64,000 nucleotides of DNA, taken from positions 806,001 to 870,000 of the forward strand of contig CP079955.1 of the NCBI GenBank assembly GCA_019357535.2. The letters are read 5' to 3'. The number at the start of each line of letters is the position of its first letter. The stretch's first letter is position 1. A program made the translations under genes and the position numbers. The stretch comes from Macrococcus sp. 19Msa1099. GTDB taxonomy: Bacteria > Bacillota > Bacilli > Staphylococcales > Staphylococcaceae. Below, one piece after another: positions 52,291-62,699 of the stretch. The notes beneath the pieces are model-generated. The model was not told the DNA's origin, did not search any database, and was given only the letters and a program-made list of their open reading frames with translations.

Positions 52291-53937
52291 ATGAAAACAA
52301 TTGACGGCAAGCTATTTGCTGAAATGATCATCACAGGAGCAAATAACTTATCTCAAAATGCAGACTATGTAGATTCACTGAACGTCTTTCCGGTACCAGA
52401 TGGTGATACTGGAACGAATATGAATCTTTCGATGAGTTCAGGTGCGAAAGAAACTGAGGAGAATATTGAAGCACATATTGGAAACGTTGGAATTGCATTC
52501 TCAAAAGGTTTATTAATGGGAGCACGTGGGAATTCGGGCGTTATTCTATCACAGCTATTCAGAGGGTTTTCTAAGTATATCGAAGCGGAGAGTGCGATAG
52601 ACGCCCAAAAATTTGCTAAAGCATTTCAAGCAGGTGTAAAAACAGCTTATAAGGCAGTAATGAAACCCGTTGAAGGTACCATTCTTACAGTTGCCCGTGA
52701 AGCTGGAGAAGCTGCTATGAAGGCTAGTGAATCAACGGATGACTGTATCGTAATTATGGAAGCGCTCGTTAAAGCTGGGAACGAATCATTAAAGCGTACA
52801 CCAGACCTACTTCCAGTATTAAAAGAAGTTGGGGTAGTAGATAGCGGCGGTCAGGGTTTGATGTATGTCTATGAAGGATTCCTTGCTGTTTTAAAGGGTG
52901 AAACAATTGCAGCACCTGTTAAGCGAGATATTAATGACGACTTTATTAATGATGATCATGACTTCGGTGATGTGGTTAAAACTGAAGACATCGTGCCAGG
53001 ATTCTGTACTGAATTTATGGTTCGATTTAAAGATGGAATGAAACCATTTAATGAAGATGATTTCAGAGAAGATATGTCTAAGTTTGGTGACTCGCTCCTT
53101 GTGATTTCTGATGAAGAAATCGTTAAAACGCATGTTCACTCAGAAACACCTGGGGAAGCATTAACATATGGTAGTCAATATGGAGAGATTATCAAGATTA
53201 AGATAGAGAATATGCGTGAACAGCATCGCGAAGTGTTACGTAAGCGTGGTATTAAGGAAACTAAAAACGAGATTGAGAAAGTAGAAAAAGCGTTGATCAC
53301 AATTTCTATGGGTGAGGGTATTACTGAGTTATTCAGGTCGATTGGTGCAACGCATGTTATTAGCGGTGGACAGACGATGAATCCATCTACTGAAGATATT
53401 GTAAAGATTATTGAAGCAAGTGGATGTAAAGAAGCGGTCGTTCTACCGAATAATAAGAACATAATTATGGCTGCAGAACAAGCAGCTCAAGTTGTGGATA
53501 TTCCTGTAGCAGTAGTGCCGTCTAAGACAATACCACAAGGGTTAGGTGCGATGCTTGCATACAATCCGGAAGCATCTAGTGATGACAATAAGGCATTAAT
53601 GACAGAAGCGATGCAGCATGTGAAGTCAGGTTCCGTTACATATGCTGTCAGAGATACGACTATTGATGGTGTTAATATTGAGAAAGATGCATTTATGGGT
53701 ATTAATGAGAGTAAGATTACGGTATCGGATAAAGATCAGAACAAAGTATGTATTGAATTATTGAAATCAATGATTGATGAAGATGCAGAAATTGTTACGA
53801 TCATTAAAGGAATCGATGCTGCAGATGAAAATGTTGCTACCATTGAAAATTTCTTAAGTGAAAATTATGAAGATATTGAAATTGAAATACAAGATGGAAA
53901 ACAGCCTATATATAGCTTTATGTTTTCTGTAGAATAA
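52291..53937 (+). CDS. fakA: Fatty acid kinase ATP-binding subunit FakA
   Basis: FakA (548 aa) phosphorylates fatty acids bound to FakB so that exogenous fatty acids enter phospholipids. The N-terminal DhaL domain has the Mg/ATP site [17 protein letters not shown] (near residues 30-46) and [12 protein letters not shown] (near 78-89). A middle domain and a C-terminal FakB-like domain follow. GGGAGG selects ATG 52291 over upstream in-frame codons in the preceding gene. Length equals S. aureus FakA. FakB is not in this window. Confidence 0.94.
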   Translation: MKTIDGKLFAEMIITGANNLSQNADYVDSLNVFPVPDGDTGTNMNLSMSSGAKETEENIEAHIGNVGIAFSKGLLMGARGNSGVILSQLFRGFSKYIEAESAIDAQKFAKAFQAGVKTAYKAVMKPVEGTILTVAREAGEAAMKASESTDDCIVIMEALVKAGNESLKRTPDLLPVLKEVGVVDSGGQGLMYVYEGFLAVLKGETIAAPVKRDINDDFINDDHDFGDVVKTEDIVPGFCTEFMVRFKDGMKPFNEDDFREDMSKFGDSLLVISDEEIVKTHVHSETPGEALTYGSQYGEIIKIKIENMREQHREVLRKRGIKETKNEIEKVEKALITISMGEGITELFRSIGATHVISGGQTMNPSTEDIVKIIEASGCKEAVVLPNNKNIIMAAEQAAQVVDIPVAVVPSKTIPQGLGAMLAYNPEASSDDNKALMTEAMQHVKSGSVTYAVRDTTIDGVNIEKDAFMGINESKITVSDKDQNKVCIELLKSMIDEDAEIVTIIKGIDAADENVATIENFLSENYEDIEIEIQDGKQPIYSFMFSVE

Positions 53938-53954
53938 GTTAATCTATATGTATT

Positions 53955-53985
53955 AGAACTACACTTTAAAGTGTAGTTCTTTTTA
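53955..53985 (+). terminator. Terminator after fakA
   Basis: The perfect palindrome AGAACTACACTTTAAAGTGTAGTTCT cannot be split by more than a small loop; it spans 53955-53980 and is followed by a T tract. Confidence 0.85.
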
Positions 53986-54004
53986 ATGGATAAGGGGGAG
54001 CTTT

Positions 54005-54670
54005 ATGAAATATAGAAGTGTATTTGATATTATCGGCCCGGTGATGGTGGGTCCATCATCTTCACATACAGCAGGTGCAGTCAGAATCGGTTTAGTTGCC
54101 AGAGATTTATTTGGAAGGATGCCGGATGCTGTTGATATCTATTTATATGGTTCATTTATGGAAACATATAAAGGACATGGAACAGATGTGGCATTAGTTG
54201 CAGGTCTGTTAGGTTTTGATACGGATGACAGTCGTATTCCAAAAAGCGTTGAACTTGCGGAAGAAGCAGGATTACAGATAAATTTTATTGAGATGACAGA
54301 AGAAAGAAGTCACCCTAATACTGCCGTTCTCAACATGAGAAGTCATGATCAGCAGCTCTCTATCGAAGGCATTTCAATTGGAGGGGGTAAGATTGAAATA
54401 GTTGCATTAAATGGTTTTCCGATTGCAATTTCGGGGAATTATCCTGCGTTACTCGTATTTCATAAAGATACGTTCGGCACGATTGCGAAAGTTACAAGTA
54501 TTCTTAGCGACCACAAAATTAATGTCGGTCAGATGCAGGTCTCACGTAAGGAAAAAGGCGACCTTGCTTTAATGACATGTGAACTAGATGATGAGATAAC
54601 AGATGATGTACTAGAGCAAATTAGGCGTTGTGAGGGTATTCAGACTGTAACGTTGATGACAGAATCATAG
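54005..54670 (+). CDS. sdaAB: L-serine dehydratase, beta subunit
   Basis: SdaAB (221 aa) is the smaller subunit of the iron-sulfur L-serine dehydratase. The N-terminal SDH-beta domain opens FDIIGPVMVGPSSSHTAGA; a C-terminal ACT domain (FGTIAKVTSILSDHKINVGQM, about residues 155-221) probably senses serine. It lies 12 nt before sdaAA; both are needed for serine to pyruvate conversion. Confidence 0.94.
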   Translation: MKYRSVFDIIGPVMVGPSSSHTAGAVRIGLVARDLFGRMPDAVDIYLYGSFMETYKGHGTDVALVAGLLGFDTDDSRIPKSVELAEEAGLQINFIEMTEERSHPNTAVLNMRSHDQQLSIEGISIGGGKIEIVALNGFPIAISGNYPALLVFHKDTFGTIAKVTSILSDHKINVGQMQVSRKEKGDLALMTCELDDEITDDVLEQIRRCEGIQTVTLMTES

Positions 54671-54682
54671 AGGGGAGAAGTT

Positions 54683-55573
54683 ATGTTTAAAAGCGTAGAA
54701 GAACTGATACATATTTGTGAGACAGAAAATAAAAGCATAGCAGACGTTATGATTGCACAAGAGATGGCTGTAAGTAAGCTTGATTACGAAACAGTAATGT
54801 CGAATATGGAAAGAAATTTAATCGTAATGGAACAAGCTGTAGCGCGTGGTCTGGATGGTGTTACAAGTCCTACAGGTTTAACTGGAATGGATGCGGTGAA
54901 GTTACGAAATTATATTGCAAAGGGCAATACGTTGAGTGGCGCGACCTTGCTGGATGCAGTTTCAAAAGCGGTTGCGACAAATGAAGTGAACGCTGCCATG
55001 GGATTAATTTGTGCAACACCGACTGCTGGCAGTGCTGGAGTAGTACCAGGAACATTATTTGCTATGAAAGCAAGACTGAATCCATCGCGTGAACAGATGA
55101 TTAAATTCTTGTTTACGACTGGAGCATTTGGATTTGTTGTGGCTAATAATGCCTCTATCTCCGGTGCTGCAGGGGGGTGTCAGGCAGAAGTAGGCAGCGC
55201 AGCAGCTATGGCAGCAGCAGCGATCGTAGAGATGGCTGGTGGCTCGCCACAGATGAGTGCACATGCATTCAGTATTTGTCTTAAGAATATGCTGGGTCTT
55301 GTATGTGATCCTGTAGCTGGACTTGTAGAAGTACCGTGTGTAAAAAGAAATGCAGCTGGTGCATCCAACGCTATTGTATCAGCAGATATGGCGCTTGCAG
55401 GTGTGGAGAGCAGAATTCCGACAGATGAAGTAATTGAAGCGATGTATAAGATAGGTTTAACAATGCCGAGTGCACTGCGTGAGACAGGTCGTGGAGGTCT
55501 TGCAGGCACTAAGACTGGCCAGGAAATGAAGGAAAGAATCTTTGGAAAATCAGCATCTTCTAATAACAGATAG
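54683..55573 (+). CDS. sdaAA: L-serine dehydratase, alpha subunit
   Basis: SdaAA (296 aa) carries the [4Fe-4S] cluster that deaminates L-serine. [27 protein letters not shown] and the Gly/Ala-rich [13 protein letters not shown] and [21 protein letters not shown] are typical. Candidate cluster cysteines lie in GGCQAE, FSICLKN and [26 protein letters not shown] precedes the ATG. The 3' end overlaps the TTG start of recG by 32 bp. Confidence 0.94.
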   Translation: MFKSVEELIHICETENKSIADVMIAQEMAVSKLDYETVMSNMERNLIVMEQAVARGLDGVTSPTGLTGMDAVKLRNYIAKGNTLSGATLLDAVSKAVATNEVNAAMGLICATPTAGSAGVVPGTLFAMKARLNPSREQMIKFLFTTGAFGFVVANNASISGAAGGCQAEVGSAAAMAAAAIVEMAGGSPQMSAHAFSICLKNMLGLVCDPVAGLVEVPCVKRNAAGASNAIVSADMALAGVESRIPTDEVIEAMYKIGLTMPSALRETGRGGLAGTKTGQEMKERIFGKSASSNNR

Positions 55574-57578
55574 TACATTGAAGGAGTTAAGAGGTGTCGG
55601 CCCGAAATCTTTAGAGAGTCTCAATTCACTCAATATACATTCTATTGAAGACCTCATATTATATCTGCCTTATAAATATGAAGATGAAACCGTCATTAAT
55701 TTACATGAAGCCGAAGAGGGTGCAAAAATAACGGTGCAGGGTGAAATTTACTCTGCGCCTGTTTTGGCTCATTTTGGGCGCGGAAAATCTAAAGTATCAT
55801 TCCATATGATGGTTGACAATGTCGCGGTGAAAATAGAATTCTTTAATCAGATGTATGTGAAGCGGATTGCAGAGATAGGCAAGACGGTCAAAGTCACCGG
55901 CAAATGGAACAGATCAAAGCAAGTGATTCAAGGCAGTAAAATATCAGAAGATGAACATTCAGGTGTGCAGCTTGTCCCGCAATATAGTCTGAAAGGTTTG
56001 ATTAAGCGAGCACAGTTTAGAAAAATGATTGACAGCGCGTTTCAGACCGTGAAAATTCATCCCTTTTTGCCGGATCACTTAAAAGTGAAATATAAACTCT
56101 GGGATCTGGATCAATCGCTATATGAGTTACATATTCCTTCAAACCATAAACATTTGCAGCAGGCACGTAGAAGTTTTGCTTTTTGCGAATTATTACTCTT
56201 TCAGCTTAAGATGCGTATGCTTAATCAGCTTGAACAAAGTGGGGCGCCACATAGCAAGGTCGATTATGATATTACGAAGGTTAAGGCGTTTATTGATACG
56301 CTGCCCTTCGAACTGACAGATGCACAAAAACAAGTTGTCAATGAAATATTTCGGGATATGAAGCATGAATTTCGCATGAATAGGCTGCTCCAAGGTGACG
56401 TAGGATCAGGGAAGACTATCGTTGCTGCAATTTGCATGTATGCATTAATGACTGCAGGTAGACAAAGTGCATTGATGGTGCCGACAGAAATACTGGCTGA
56501 ACAGCATGCAGAAAGTTTATCTGAAATCTATGGTGAATCACTAAACATTGCGCTTCTTACAAGTTCAGTCAAAGGTAAAAAGCGGAGATTAATTTTAGAA
56601 GCGTTAGAACGTGGCGATATCGATATCATTGTAGGTACACATGCGCTTATCAGTGAACCCGTGCAATTTCATGATCTCGGTTTAGTTATCACCGATGAGC
56701 AGCATAGGTTTGGAGTAAATCAACGTAAATTATTACGTGAAAAAGGCAATGATGCAAATGTACTCTTTATGACGGCTACACCGATACCACGTACATTAGC
56801 AATCTCTGTATTTGGTGAACTTGACGTTTCAACGATTAAACAGATGCCAAAAGGACGTAAACCCATTATTACAGAATGGGCGAAACATGAGGAAATTGAA
56901 ATTGTCCATGATAAGACTGCACGTGAAATACGAGCAGGCCGACAAGTCTATGTGATATGTCCGCTGATTGAAGCTTCAGAACATTTAGATGTAAAAAACG
57001 CAATTGAAATCTATGAAGCTTATCAAAGGCTATTTGGCACTGATAAAGTAGGACTACTCCATGGTAAGATGAAGACAGAAGAAAAAGATGAAGTGATGAA
57101 TAAATTCCAAAACCATGAATTTGATGTTATAGTATCTACAACAGTCGTTGAAGTCGGTGTGAATGTTCCGAACGCTACGTTGATTGTCATCTATGATGCA
57201 GAACGCTTTGGTTTATCTACTTTGCATCAGTTAAGAGGTCGCGTCGGTCGAAGTTCTTATCAAAGCTATTGCATATTGGTCGGCAACCCAGAAAGCGAAA
57301 CAGGCATAGAAAGGTTGCAGATTATGACGCAGACAACAGATGGCTTTGTACTCAGTGAAAAGGATCTGGAAATGAGAGGACCAGGTGACTTCTTCGGCAT
57401 TAAGCAAAGTGGTCTACCGGACTTTAAGGTAGCAAATATTGTTGAGGATTATCGCATGCTGGAAGTTGCGCGTGACGAAGCAAGCAAGTTAATACTAAGT
57501 GGTGCAATCGCGCAACCTGAATTACACGCATTAAAGATGCGTCTAGATGCAGACCTTGCTGAACATCAACTTGACTAA
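55542..57578 (+). CDS. recG: ATP-dependent DNA helicase RecG
   Basis: RecG (678 aa) remodels stalled forks and Holliday junctions. An N-terminal wedge/OB domain (residues 1-160) precedes the helicase domain with [15 protein letters not shown] (Walker A), ITDEQHRFG (DEQH box), [11 protein letters not shown], and the C-terminal [14 protein letters not shown] and QLRGRVGR motifs. The start is TTG 55542 inside the sdaAA gene, preceded by AAGGAAAG at good spacing; the resulting length is near the S. aureus protein, and no ATG is available. Confidence 0.94.
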   Translation: MENQHLLITDSTLKELRGVGPKSLESLNSLNIHSIEDLILYLPYKYEDETVINLHEAEEGAKITVQGEIYSAPVLAHFGRGKSKVSFHMMVDNVAVKIEFFNQMYVKRIAEIGKTVKVTGKWNRSKQVIQGSKISEDEHSGVQLVPQYSLKGLIKRAQFRKMIDSAFQTVKIHPFLPDHLKVKYKLWDLDQSLYELHIPSNHKHLQQARRSFAFCELLLFQLKMRMLNQLEQSGAPHSKVDYDITKVKAFIDTLPFELTDAQKQVVNEIFRDMKHEFRMNRLLQGDVGSGKTIVAAICMYALMTAGRQSALMVPTEILAEQHAESLSEIYGESLNIALLTSSVKGKKRRLILEALERGDIDIIVGTHALISEPVQFHDLGLVITDEQHRFGVNQRKLLREKGNDANVLFMTATPIPRTLAISVFGELDVSTIKQMPKGRKPIITEWAKHEEIEIVHDKTAREIRAGRQVYVICPLIEASEHLDVKNAIEIYEAYQRLFGTDKVGLLHGKMKTEEKDEVMNKFQNHEFDVIVSTTVVEVGVNVPNATLIVIYDAERFGLSTLHQLRGRVGRSSYQSYCILVGNPESETGIERLQIMTQTTDGFVLSEKDLEMRGPGDFFGIKQSGLPDFKVANIVEDYRMLEVARDEASKLILSGAIAQPELHALKMRLDADLAEHQLD

Positions 57579-57590
57579 GAGGAGATTGAA

Positions 57591-58220
57591 ATGAGAGTTA
57601 TCGTAAGATTGATTGGAGTTCTATGTATCGTAGCAGCGATTACGATGTTTTTCTGGCAGGATATTCGTGCGTATTTCACGCATTCAGTCAACGAAAAGAT
57701 TATACAGTCATATGAGAAGAATGATGATAAAGTAAATGTTAATGGTTTTGAAAAATGGATCACTAAAACGGAACCTGAAAAATTAAAGCTTAAAGACAAT
57801 ATGATCGGCTACTTAAAAGTGCCGGCTGCGGATATAAACGAGCCATTATATAAAGGACCGGCAACCCAAGAAGCAATGAAAAATGGTGTCGTACTTGTAG
57901 ATAAAGGTGAAAAGATAACAGAACAGAATGTTGCGATTGCGGGTCATCGTGTAGAAGGTGCAGGAATTCGTTTCAACTATCTGGACCGTGCAAAAGTTGG
58001 CGATACCGTTGAATTATTATCGAGAAGCGGCAAGAATATTTATAAGATTACAAAGATCTATGATGTGCAACCGACTGAAGTCGGTGTACTAGATGAAAAG
58101 CCTGGAAATCCACAGGAACTTACCTTGATTACGTGTAACGATTATAACCCAGATACTTTAATGTTTGAGAAGCGAATGATTGTCAAAGCGCAGATAATTG
58201 AAAGAAATGGTCAAAAGTAG
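57591..58220 (+). CDS. srtA: Class A sortase
   Basis: SrtA (209 aa) is the transpeptidase that anchors LPXTG proteins to peptidoglycan. One N-terminal membrane helix (about residues 5-22) is followed by the sortase barrel. The catalytic His119 lies in VAIAGHR, Cys182 in TLITCNDYN and Arg195 in FEKR, near positions 120/184/197 of S. aureus SrtA. Other shared stretches are IGYLKVPAADI and DVQPTEVGVLDE. AGGAG precedes the ATG, 12 nt after recG. It sits between recG and fapR, unlike S. aureus, where srtA is elsewhere. Confidence 0.94.
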   Translation: MRVIVRLIGVLCIVAAITMFFWQDIRAYFTHSVNEKIIQSYEKNDDKVNVNGFEKWITKTEPEKLKLKDNMIGYLKVPAADINEPLYKGPATQEAMKNGVVLVDKGEKITEQNVAIAGHRVEGAGIRFNYLDRAKVGDTVELLSRSGKNIYKITKIYDVQPTEVGVLDEKPGNPQELTLITCNDYNPDTLMFEKRMIVKAQIIERNGQK

Positions 58221-58275
58221 CAGGTCAAAAGGTAAAATAGATACGCTTATAAAAATGAATCGTTTTGTGAAGGTC

Positions 58276-58316
58276 AAAGGAATAAGGCATACAAATGTCT
58301 TTTCCTTTTTTTGTTG
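58276..58316 (+). terminator. Terminator between srtA and fapR
   Basis: AAAGGAA-TAAGGCAT pairs with ATGTCTT-TTCCTTT with one bulge, followed by a T run. It overlaps the -35 region of the fapR promoter. Confidence 0.75.
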
Positions 58317-58367
58317 CAGTGTGTGTATATTTTTGTTATATTTACTAGTATTAAGACCAACTACTAA
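58314..58367 (+). promoter_or_regulatory. fapR promoter with candidate FapR operator
   Basis: TTGCAG (58314-58319), a 17-bp spacer and TATATT (58337-58342) form a possible promoter. Just downstream, TTAAGA-CCAAC-TACTAA (58351-58367) has the spacing of the FapR operator and agrees with the recalled Bacillus site TTAGTA-CCTGA-TACTAA at 12 of 17 positions. It would overlap the transcription start, giving malonyl-CoA-relieved autorepression. Confidence 0.7.
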
Positions 58368-58383
58368 TAAGGGAAATGAATGC

Positions 58384-58947
58384 ATGAAAAAGTTGTCAAA
58401 GCACTTAAGACAGGAACAGTTACAGCAATTATTGGAAAACGACCCATTCATAACGGATGAAACATTAAGTCATGAATTTAATGTAAGCATCCAGACCATT
58501 CGTCTTGACCGTCTGGAACTTAATATACCCGAATTAAGAGAGCGTATTAAGAATGTAGCGGTTAAATCACACGACGAAATTAGAACGTTATCTATGGATG
58601 ATATTATTGGAGAAGTTATCGATATTGAACTTGATCATATGGCATTATCTATTCTGGATATTAAGAAAGAGCATGTGTTCAGTCGAAATAACATTGCGAG
58701 AGGACATTATTTATTTGCACAGGCAAATTCACTGTGTGTTGCTCTAATCAATGATGAATTTGCACTGACTGTTTCAAGCAATATACATTTCCAGAAGCCT
58801 GTAATGCTTGGTGACCGAGTTATAACAAAGGCAGTGCTTATTGAGAAGAAGGACCAAAGAGCAAAGATCGAAGTCTTCAGCACAGTCAATCAAAGTCAAG
58901 TGTTCTATGGCGAGTTTGAGATGTATTACAATAATAAAGGAGCTTAA
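58384..58947 (+). CDS. fapR: FapR fatty-acid and phospholipid regulator
   Basis: FapR (187 aa) represses fatty-acid and phospholipid genes until malonyl-CoA binds. An N-terminal DeoR-like helix-turn-helix (DETLSHEFNVSIQTIRLDRLEL, broken here only by its loop) is followed by a hot-dog ligand domain (about residues 70-187) with RGHYLFAQANSLCVA. The frame extends upstream, but ATG 58384 gives the usual N-terminus MKKLSKHLRQEQL. It leads the fapR-plsX-fabD-fabG cluster that it regulates. Confidence 0.95.
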   Translation: MKKLSKHLRQEQLQQLLENDPFITDETLSHEFNVSIQTIRLDRLELNIPELRERIKNVAVKSHDEIRTLSMDDIIGEVIDIELDHMALSILDIKKEHVFSRNNIARGHYLFAQANSLCVALINDEFALTVSSNIHFQKPVMLGDRVITKAVLIEKKDQRAKIEVFSTVNQSQVFYGEFEMYYNNKGA

Positions 58948-58949
58948 AT

Positions 58950-59930
58950 ATGATTAAGATAGCAGTAGATATGCATGGGGGAGACAATGCACCGGACATT
59001 GTTCTAGATGGAATTGAAATGTTCCTTAAGGAATTTAATGATGTAGAGATCCATCTGTACGGTGATGAAAAAGACAATCGACTTAATCATCCGCGACTAA
59101 AGATGCATCATACAACACAAGTCATCACGATGGAAGATGAACCTGTGCGTGCGATTCGACGAAAGAAGGATGCTTCCATGGTGCGTGCAGCAGAGAGCGT
59201 GAAACTAAAGGAAACTGATGCTGTTGTTTCTGCTGGTAATACGGGTGCATTGATGGCTGCGGGATTATTTGTCATCGGAAGAATAAAGGGAATCGAACGT
59301 CCTGCACTTGCGCTGACATTACCAACAATTAATGATGAAGGATTTATGTTACTGGATATGGGTGCAAATGCTGATGCCAAGCCAGAACACCTCGTCCAAT
59401 ATGCTAAAATGGCATCGATTTATACGCAGAAAAATCGTGGTATCAGTAACCCGTCTGTAGGACTCGCAAATATTGGCACAGAAGATAAAAAAGGGAATCA
59501 ACTCGCACGTGATACGTTTAACCTGCTAAAAGAAGAGACATCAATCAACTTTATCGGTAATGTTGAATCTAAAGCACTGCTAAACTATGCAGCAGATATC
59601 GTTGTTACTGATGGATTTACAGGAAATATGATTCTAAAGACCTTAGAAGGTACAGCGAACAATATCTTTAAGATGCTGAAAGAAACTTTGTTAGCTTCAA
59701 CAAAAACAAAAATTGCAGCAGGGCTCATAAAAAAAGATTTGATGCAACTTAAAAATAAGATGGATTACTCAGAGTATGGAGGTGCCGTATTATTTGGAGT
59801 TGATGGAATTGTTATTAAAGCGCATGGTTCGAGTGATAAGAAAGCATTCTTCAATGCGCTTAAACAAGCACGACAATCAGCAACAGAAGATGTTATATCA
59901 TTGTTAAAGCAAGAGGTGACACATGAGTAA
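58950..59930 (+). CDS. plsX: Phosphate acyltransferase PlsX
   Basis: PlsX (326 aa) converts acyl-ACP and phosphate to acyl-phosphate, the substrate of PlsY. It opens IKIAVDMHGGDNAPD; VSAGNTGALMAAG near residue 90 and the C-terminal SSDKKAFFNAL are characteristic. It starts 2 nt after fapR and overlaps fabD by 8 bp. Confidence 0.96.
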   Translation: MIKIAVDMHGGDNAPDIVLDGIEMFLKEFNDVEIHLYGDEKDNRLNHPRLKMHHTTQVITMEDEPVRAIRRKKDASMVRAAESVKLKETDAVVSAGNTGALMAAGLFVIGRIKGIERPALALTLPTINDEGFMLLDMGANADAKPEHLVQYAKMASIYTQKNRGISNPSVGLANIGTEDKKGNQLARDTFNLLKEETSINFIGNVESKALLNYAADIVVTDGFTGNMILKTLEGTANNIFKMLKETLLASTKTKIAAGLIKKDLMQLKNKMDYSEYGGAVLFGVDGIVIKAHGSSDKKAFFNALKQARQSATEDVISLLKQEVTHE

Positions 59931-60819
59931 GCGGGCGCTACTGTTTCCGGGACAAGGGTCACAGTTTATTGGTATGACCGACGATTTTAACGAGCGGGGG
60001 CAAGAGACGCTTAAACAATTGAATCGTCTGTTTGATGTCGACCTCGTCAATATTATGCGCCATGATGAAGCGGTTAATGACACGAAGTATACACAACCGG
60101 CAATTGTAATGCACAGCGTTGTATTGTTAGAGCAAATTCAACAGCCGTTTGACTATTGTCTAGGCCATAGTCTAGGAGAATACAGTGCATTAGTCGCATC
60201 TGGTGTATTAACTAAAGAGGACGCTGTTCAAATCGTCTACAAACGAGGTCAGTTAATGAGCGAAGCATATCCTCAAGGTGTGGGAAAGATGGCGGCAGTT
60301 ATTGGAACAGATCGATGGGTTATAGAAGAGGCTTGTGAAGCTGTTAGCAATGATGGTCATCTATTAAACGTTGCAAATATTAATGGTCCAGGACAAATTG
60401 TTGTGTCTGGTCATACGCAATGTATAGAAGCACTCATTGACAGAAAACATGAACTCGGCTTAAAGAAAATTATTCCGCTCAATGTGAGTGGTCCATTTCA
60501 TTCAGAGCTTATGAAAGTAATCGAAGAAGAATTCAGGGCGTATCTTGAGCAGTTTGATTTTCAAGAAGCACAAATTCCTGTTGTGCAAAATGTAAGTGCA
60601 TCATCAGAAATTGATGCGAAACGCATCAAGGAGAATTTAGTAAAACAATTATATTCTCCAGTGGAATTTACAGATTCTATTCGTTATCTGATTGATCAAG
60701 GAGTCACTGAGTTTGTTGAAATCGGACCTAAAAAGGTGCTCACTGCACTCGTAAAAAAGATAGAACGTAATATTACTGTTAGAAATATTACTACTACAAA
60801 TGAAATAAGTGAGGTTTAA
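59923..60819 (+). CDS. fabD: Malonyl-CoA:ACP transacylase
   Basis: FabD (298 aa) loads malonate onto [14 protein letters not shown] lies at the N-terminus, the nucleophile Ser in [14 protein letters not shown] near residue 83, and the catalytic His in [11 protein letters not shown] near residue 193. It overlaps plsX. The short protein end (NEISEV) is followed one base later by the fabG ATG. Confidence 0.95.
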   Translation: MSKRALLFPGQGSQFIGMTDDFNERGQETLKQLNRLFDVDLVNIMRHDEAVNDTKYTQPAIVMHSVVLLEQIQQPFDYCLGHSLGEYSALVASGVLTKEDAVQIVYKRGQLMSEAYPQGVGKMAAVIGTDRWVIEEACEAVSNDGHLLNVANINGPGQIVVSGHTQCIEALIDRKHELGLKKIIPLNVSGPFHSELMKVIEEEFRAYLEQFDFQEAQIPVVQNVSASSEIDAKRIKENLVKQLYSPVEFTDSIRYLIDQGVTEFVEIGPKKVLTALVKKIERNITVRNITTTNEISEV

Positions 60820-60820
60820 T

Positions 60821-61555
60821 ATGAAAGCGGCTTTAGTTACGGGAAGTTCCAGAGGTATCGGCAGAAGTATTGCTTTAGCTCTGGCAGACGAAGGATTTAA
60901 TATTATCGTCAATTATTCAGGAAATGAACAAAAAGCAAAGCAGGTTGTACAAGCAATTATTGATAAAGGTCAGAAAGCTGTTGCGATTAAAGCAGATGTC
61001 AGTAATCATGAAGAAGTTAAATCGATGATAGATCAGTCCGTTGCTACTTTTGGATCGTTAGATTGTATCGTCAACAATGCAGGGATCACTAGAGATAATT
61101 TAGCGATGCGTATGAAGAGAGAAGAATTTGCAGATGTCATCGATACGAATTTAACGGGCGTATTCAATGTCATCCAGGCTGCCTCAAGACAATTACTACG
61201 CCAACGTGCAGGAACTGTCATCAATGTCAGCAGTATCGTTGCAAGTATCGGAAATGCAGGACAAGTCAATTATGTTGCAGCTAAAGCAGGTGTTGAAGGA
61301 ATGACGAAAACCTTTGCTCGAGAATTTGCCAGCCGTGGTATCCGTGTTAACGCAGTAGCCCCTGGATTTATTGAAAGTGATATGACCGACGTGCTGGATG
61401 AGACGCTTGTTCAAACGATGAAAAGTCAGATACCGTTAGGTGAGATGGGCCGACCTGAAGATGTTGCGTATATGGTAGCATTTCTGGCGAGTGATAAAGC
61501 ACAGTATATTACAGGACAGACATTTCATGTTAACGGTGGTATGTATATGCAGTAA
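60821..61555 (+). CDS. fabG: 3-oxoacyl-ACP reductase
   Basis: FabG (244 aa) reduces 3-oxoacyl-ACP with NADPH. The Rossmann motif [11 protein letters not shown] lies near residues 6-16, NNAGITRDN near residue 86, and the Ser-Tyr-Lys triad in [23 protein letters not shown] near residues 135-157. An in-frame codon at 60809 is within fabD; the ATG at 60821 with GTGAGG upstream fits the family. Confidence 0.95.
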   Translation: MKAALVTGSSRGIGRSIALALADEGFNIIVNYSGNEQKAKQVVQAIIDKGQKAVAIKADVSNHEEVKSMIDQSVATFGSLDCIVNNAGITRDNLAMRMKREEFADVIDTNLTGVFNVIQAASRQLLRQRAGTVINVSSIVASIGNAGQVNYVAAKAGVEGMTKTFAREFASRGIRVNAVAPGFIESDMTDVLDETLVQTMKSQIPLGEMGRPEDVAYMVAFLASDKAQYITGQTFHVNGGMYMQ

Positions 61556-61585
61556 TCACTATAATTATTTTAAGGAGGTGAAATT

Positions 61586-61819
61586 ATGGAAAACTTCGAC
61601 AAAGTAAAAGATATTATCGTAGATCGTCTTGGTGTAGATGCAGATAAAGTAACTGCAGAAGCTTCATTCAAAGACGATTTAGGTGCCGATTCTTTAGATA
61701 TCGCTGAATTAGTTATGGAATTAGAAGATCAGTTTGGAACTGAGATTCCTGATGAAGATGCTGAAAAAATCAACACGGTTGGTGATGCAGTGAAATATAT
61801 CGAATCATTAGAAAAATAA
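61586..61819 (+). CDS. acpP: Acyl carrier protein
   Basis: AcpP (77 aa) carries growing acyl chains on a phosphopantetheine arm attached to Ser in [15 protein letters not shown] near residue 37. It is very acidic. A strong AAGGAGGTGA site, as expected for an abundant protein, lies before the ATG, 30 nt after fabG. Confidence 0.96.
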   Translation: MENFDKVKDIIVDRLGVDADKVTAEASFKDDLGADSLDIAELVMELEDQFGTEIPDEDAEKINTVGDAVKYIESLEK

Positions 61820-61838
61820 TATAAGGCTATAAATACAT

Positions 61839-61873
61839 AATCCGAACACACCATTTGCAGCTGTGTTCGGATT
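61839..61873 (+). terminator. Possible terminator after acpP
   Basis: A 12-bp stem (AATCCGAACACA with its complement at 61862-61873) has an 11-nt loop, but only three T residues follow, so it may be an RNA-stability or weak terminator element. Confidence 0.5.
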
Positions 61874-61970
61874 TAAGTTATTAATGATGATTATTTTAAA
61901 GTTTATTAAGCAATCACTTTTTTTTACAGCGTATATAACGTAAAATAAAAACATAGATAAGGAGGACGAA

Positions 61971-62699
61971 ATGAATAAAAGACAGCTAATAATCGATAAA
62001 TTTAAAGTAAAGTTAAACAAGGTGCTCACACACCTGGATATTATACCAAATGATGTTGAACTGTATGTACAGGCATTCTCACACTCGAGTTTCATTAATG
62101 ATTTCAAGCTTGATAAAAATAAGGACAATGAACGCCTGGAATTTCTAGGAGATGCGGTGTTAGAATTGATGGTTTCACAATATTTATACCAGCAGCATAG
62201 TGATCTGCCAGAAGGTAGGCTGACAAAGTTGCGCGCTGCAATTGTATGTGAACCTTCACTTGTGACATTTGCGAAGATGTTGAAGTTTGATCAGTTGATT
62301 TTGCTGGGCAAAGGCGAGGAAAAGACAGGTGGCAGAACACGTCCTTCTTTAATTGCAGATGTATTTGAGGCCTTCGTCGGGGCGTTATATCTTGACCAAG
62401 GACATGATGTAACAAAAAGATTCTTTAACAGCTATATTTTTCCTGCTATAACTGAAGATCTGCTGCATGGCCTTATTGACTATAAGACTTATTTACAGGA
62501 ATATATTCATAAAACTAAAAACTTACAAGTTACCTATCGCCTCGTTAAAGAGGAAGGACCGGCACATTTCAAAGCGTTTACGTCTGAAGTTTATGTTGAA
62601 GATAAAGTGATTGGTACAGGCACAGGAAGAACGAAGAAAGAATCAGAGCAACAGGCAGCCCAAACTGCTCTATTGCTTCTGACAGCAGGAGAGTCATAA
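61971..62699 (+). CDS. rnc: Ribonuclease III
   Basis: Rnc (242 aa) cleaves double-stranded RNA in rRNA processing and RNA decay. The signature NERLEFLGDAVLEL lies near residues 47-60, with further acidic ligands in DVFEAFVGALYLD near residue 127. A C-terminal double-stranded RNA-binding domain covers about residues 170-240 (GTGRTKKESEQQAAQTAL). AAGGAGGA precedes the ATG, and the stop overlaps smc by one base. Confidence 0.96.
   Translation: MNKRQLIIDKFKVKLNKVLTHLDIIPNDVELYVQAFSHSSFINDFKLDKNKDNERLEFLGDAVLELMVSQYLYQQHSDLPEGRLTKLRAAIVCEPSLVTFAKMLKFDQLILLGKGEEKTGGRTRPSLIADVFEAFVGALYLDQGHDVTKRFFNSYIFPAITEDLLHGLIDYKTYLQEYIHKTKNLQVTYRLVKEEGPAHFKAFTSEVYVEDKVIGTGTGRTKKESEQQAAQTALLLLTAGES

Noticed and set aside
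55180-55578. 132-codon minus-strand frame over the 3' end of sdaAA and start of recG
   Set aside because: It is antisense to two well-supported genes, has no RBS, and its Ala/Ser/Pro-rich content mirrors sdaAA codons.
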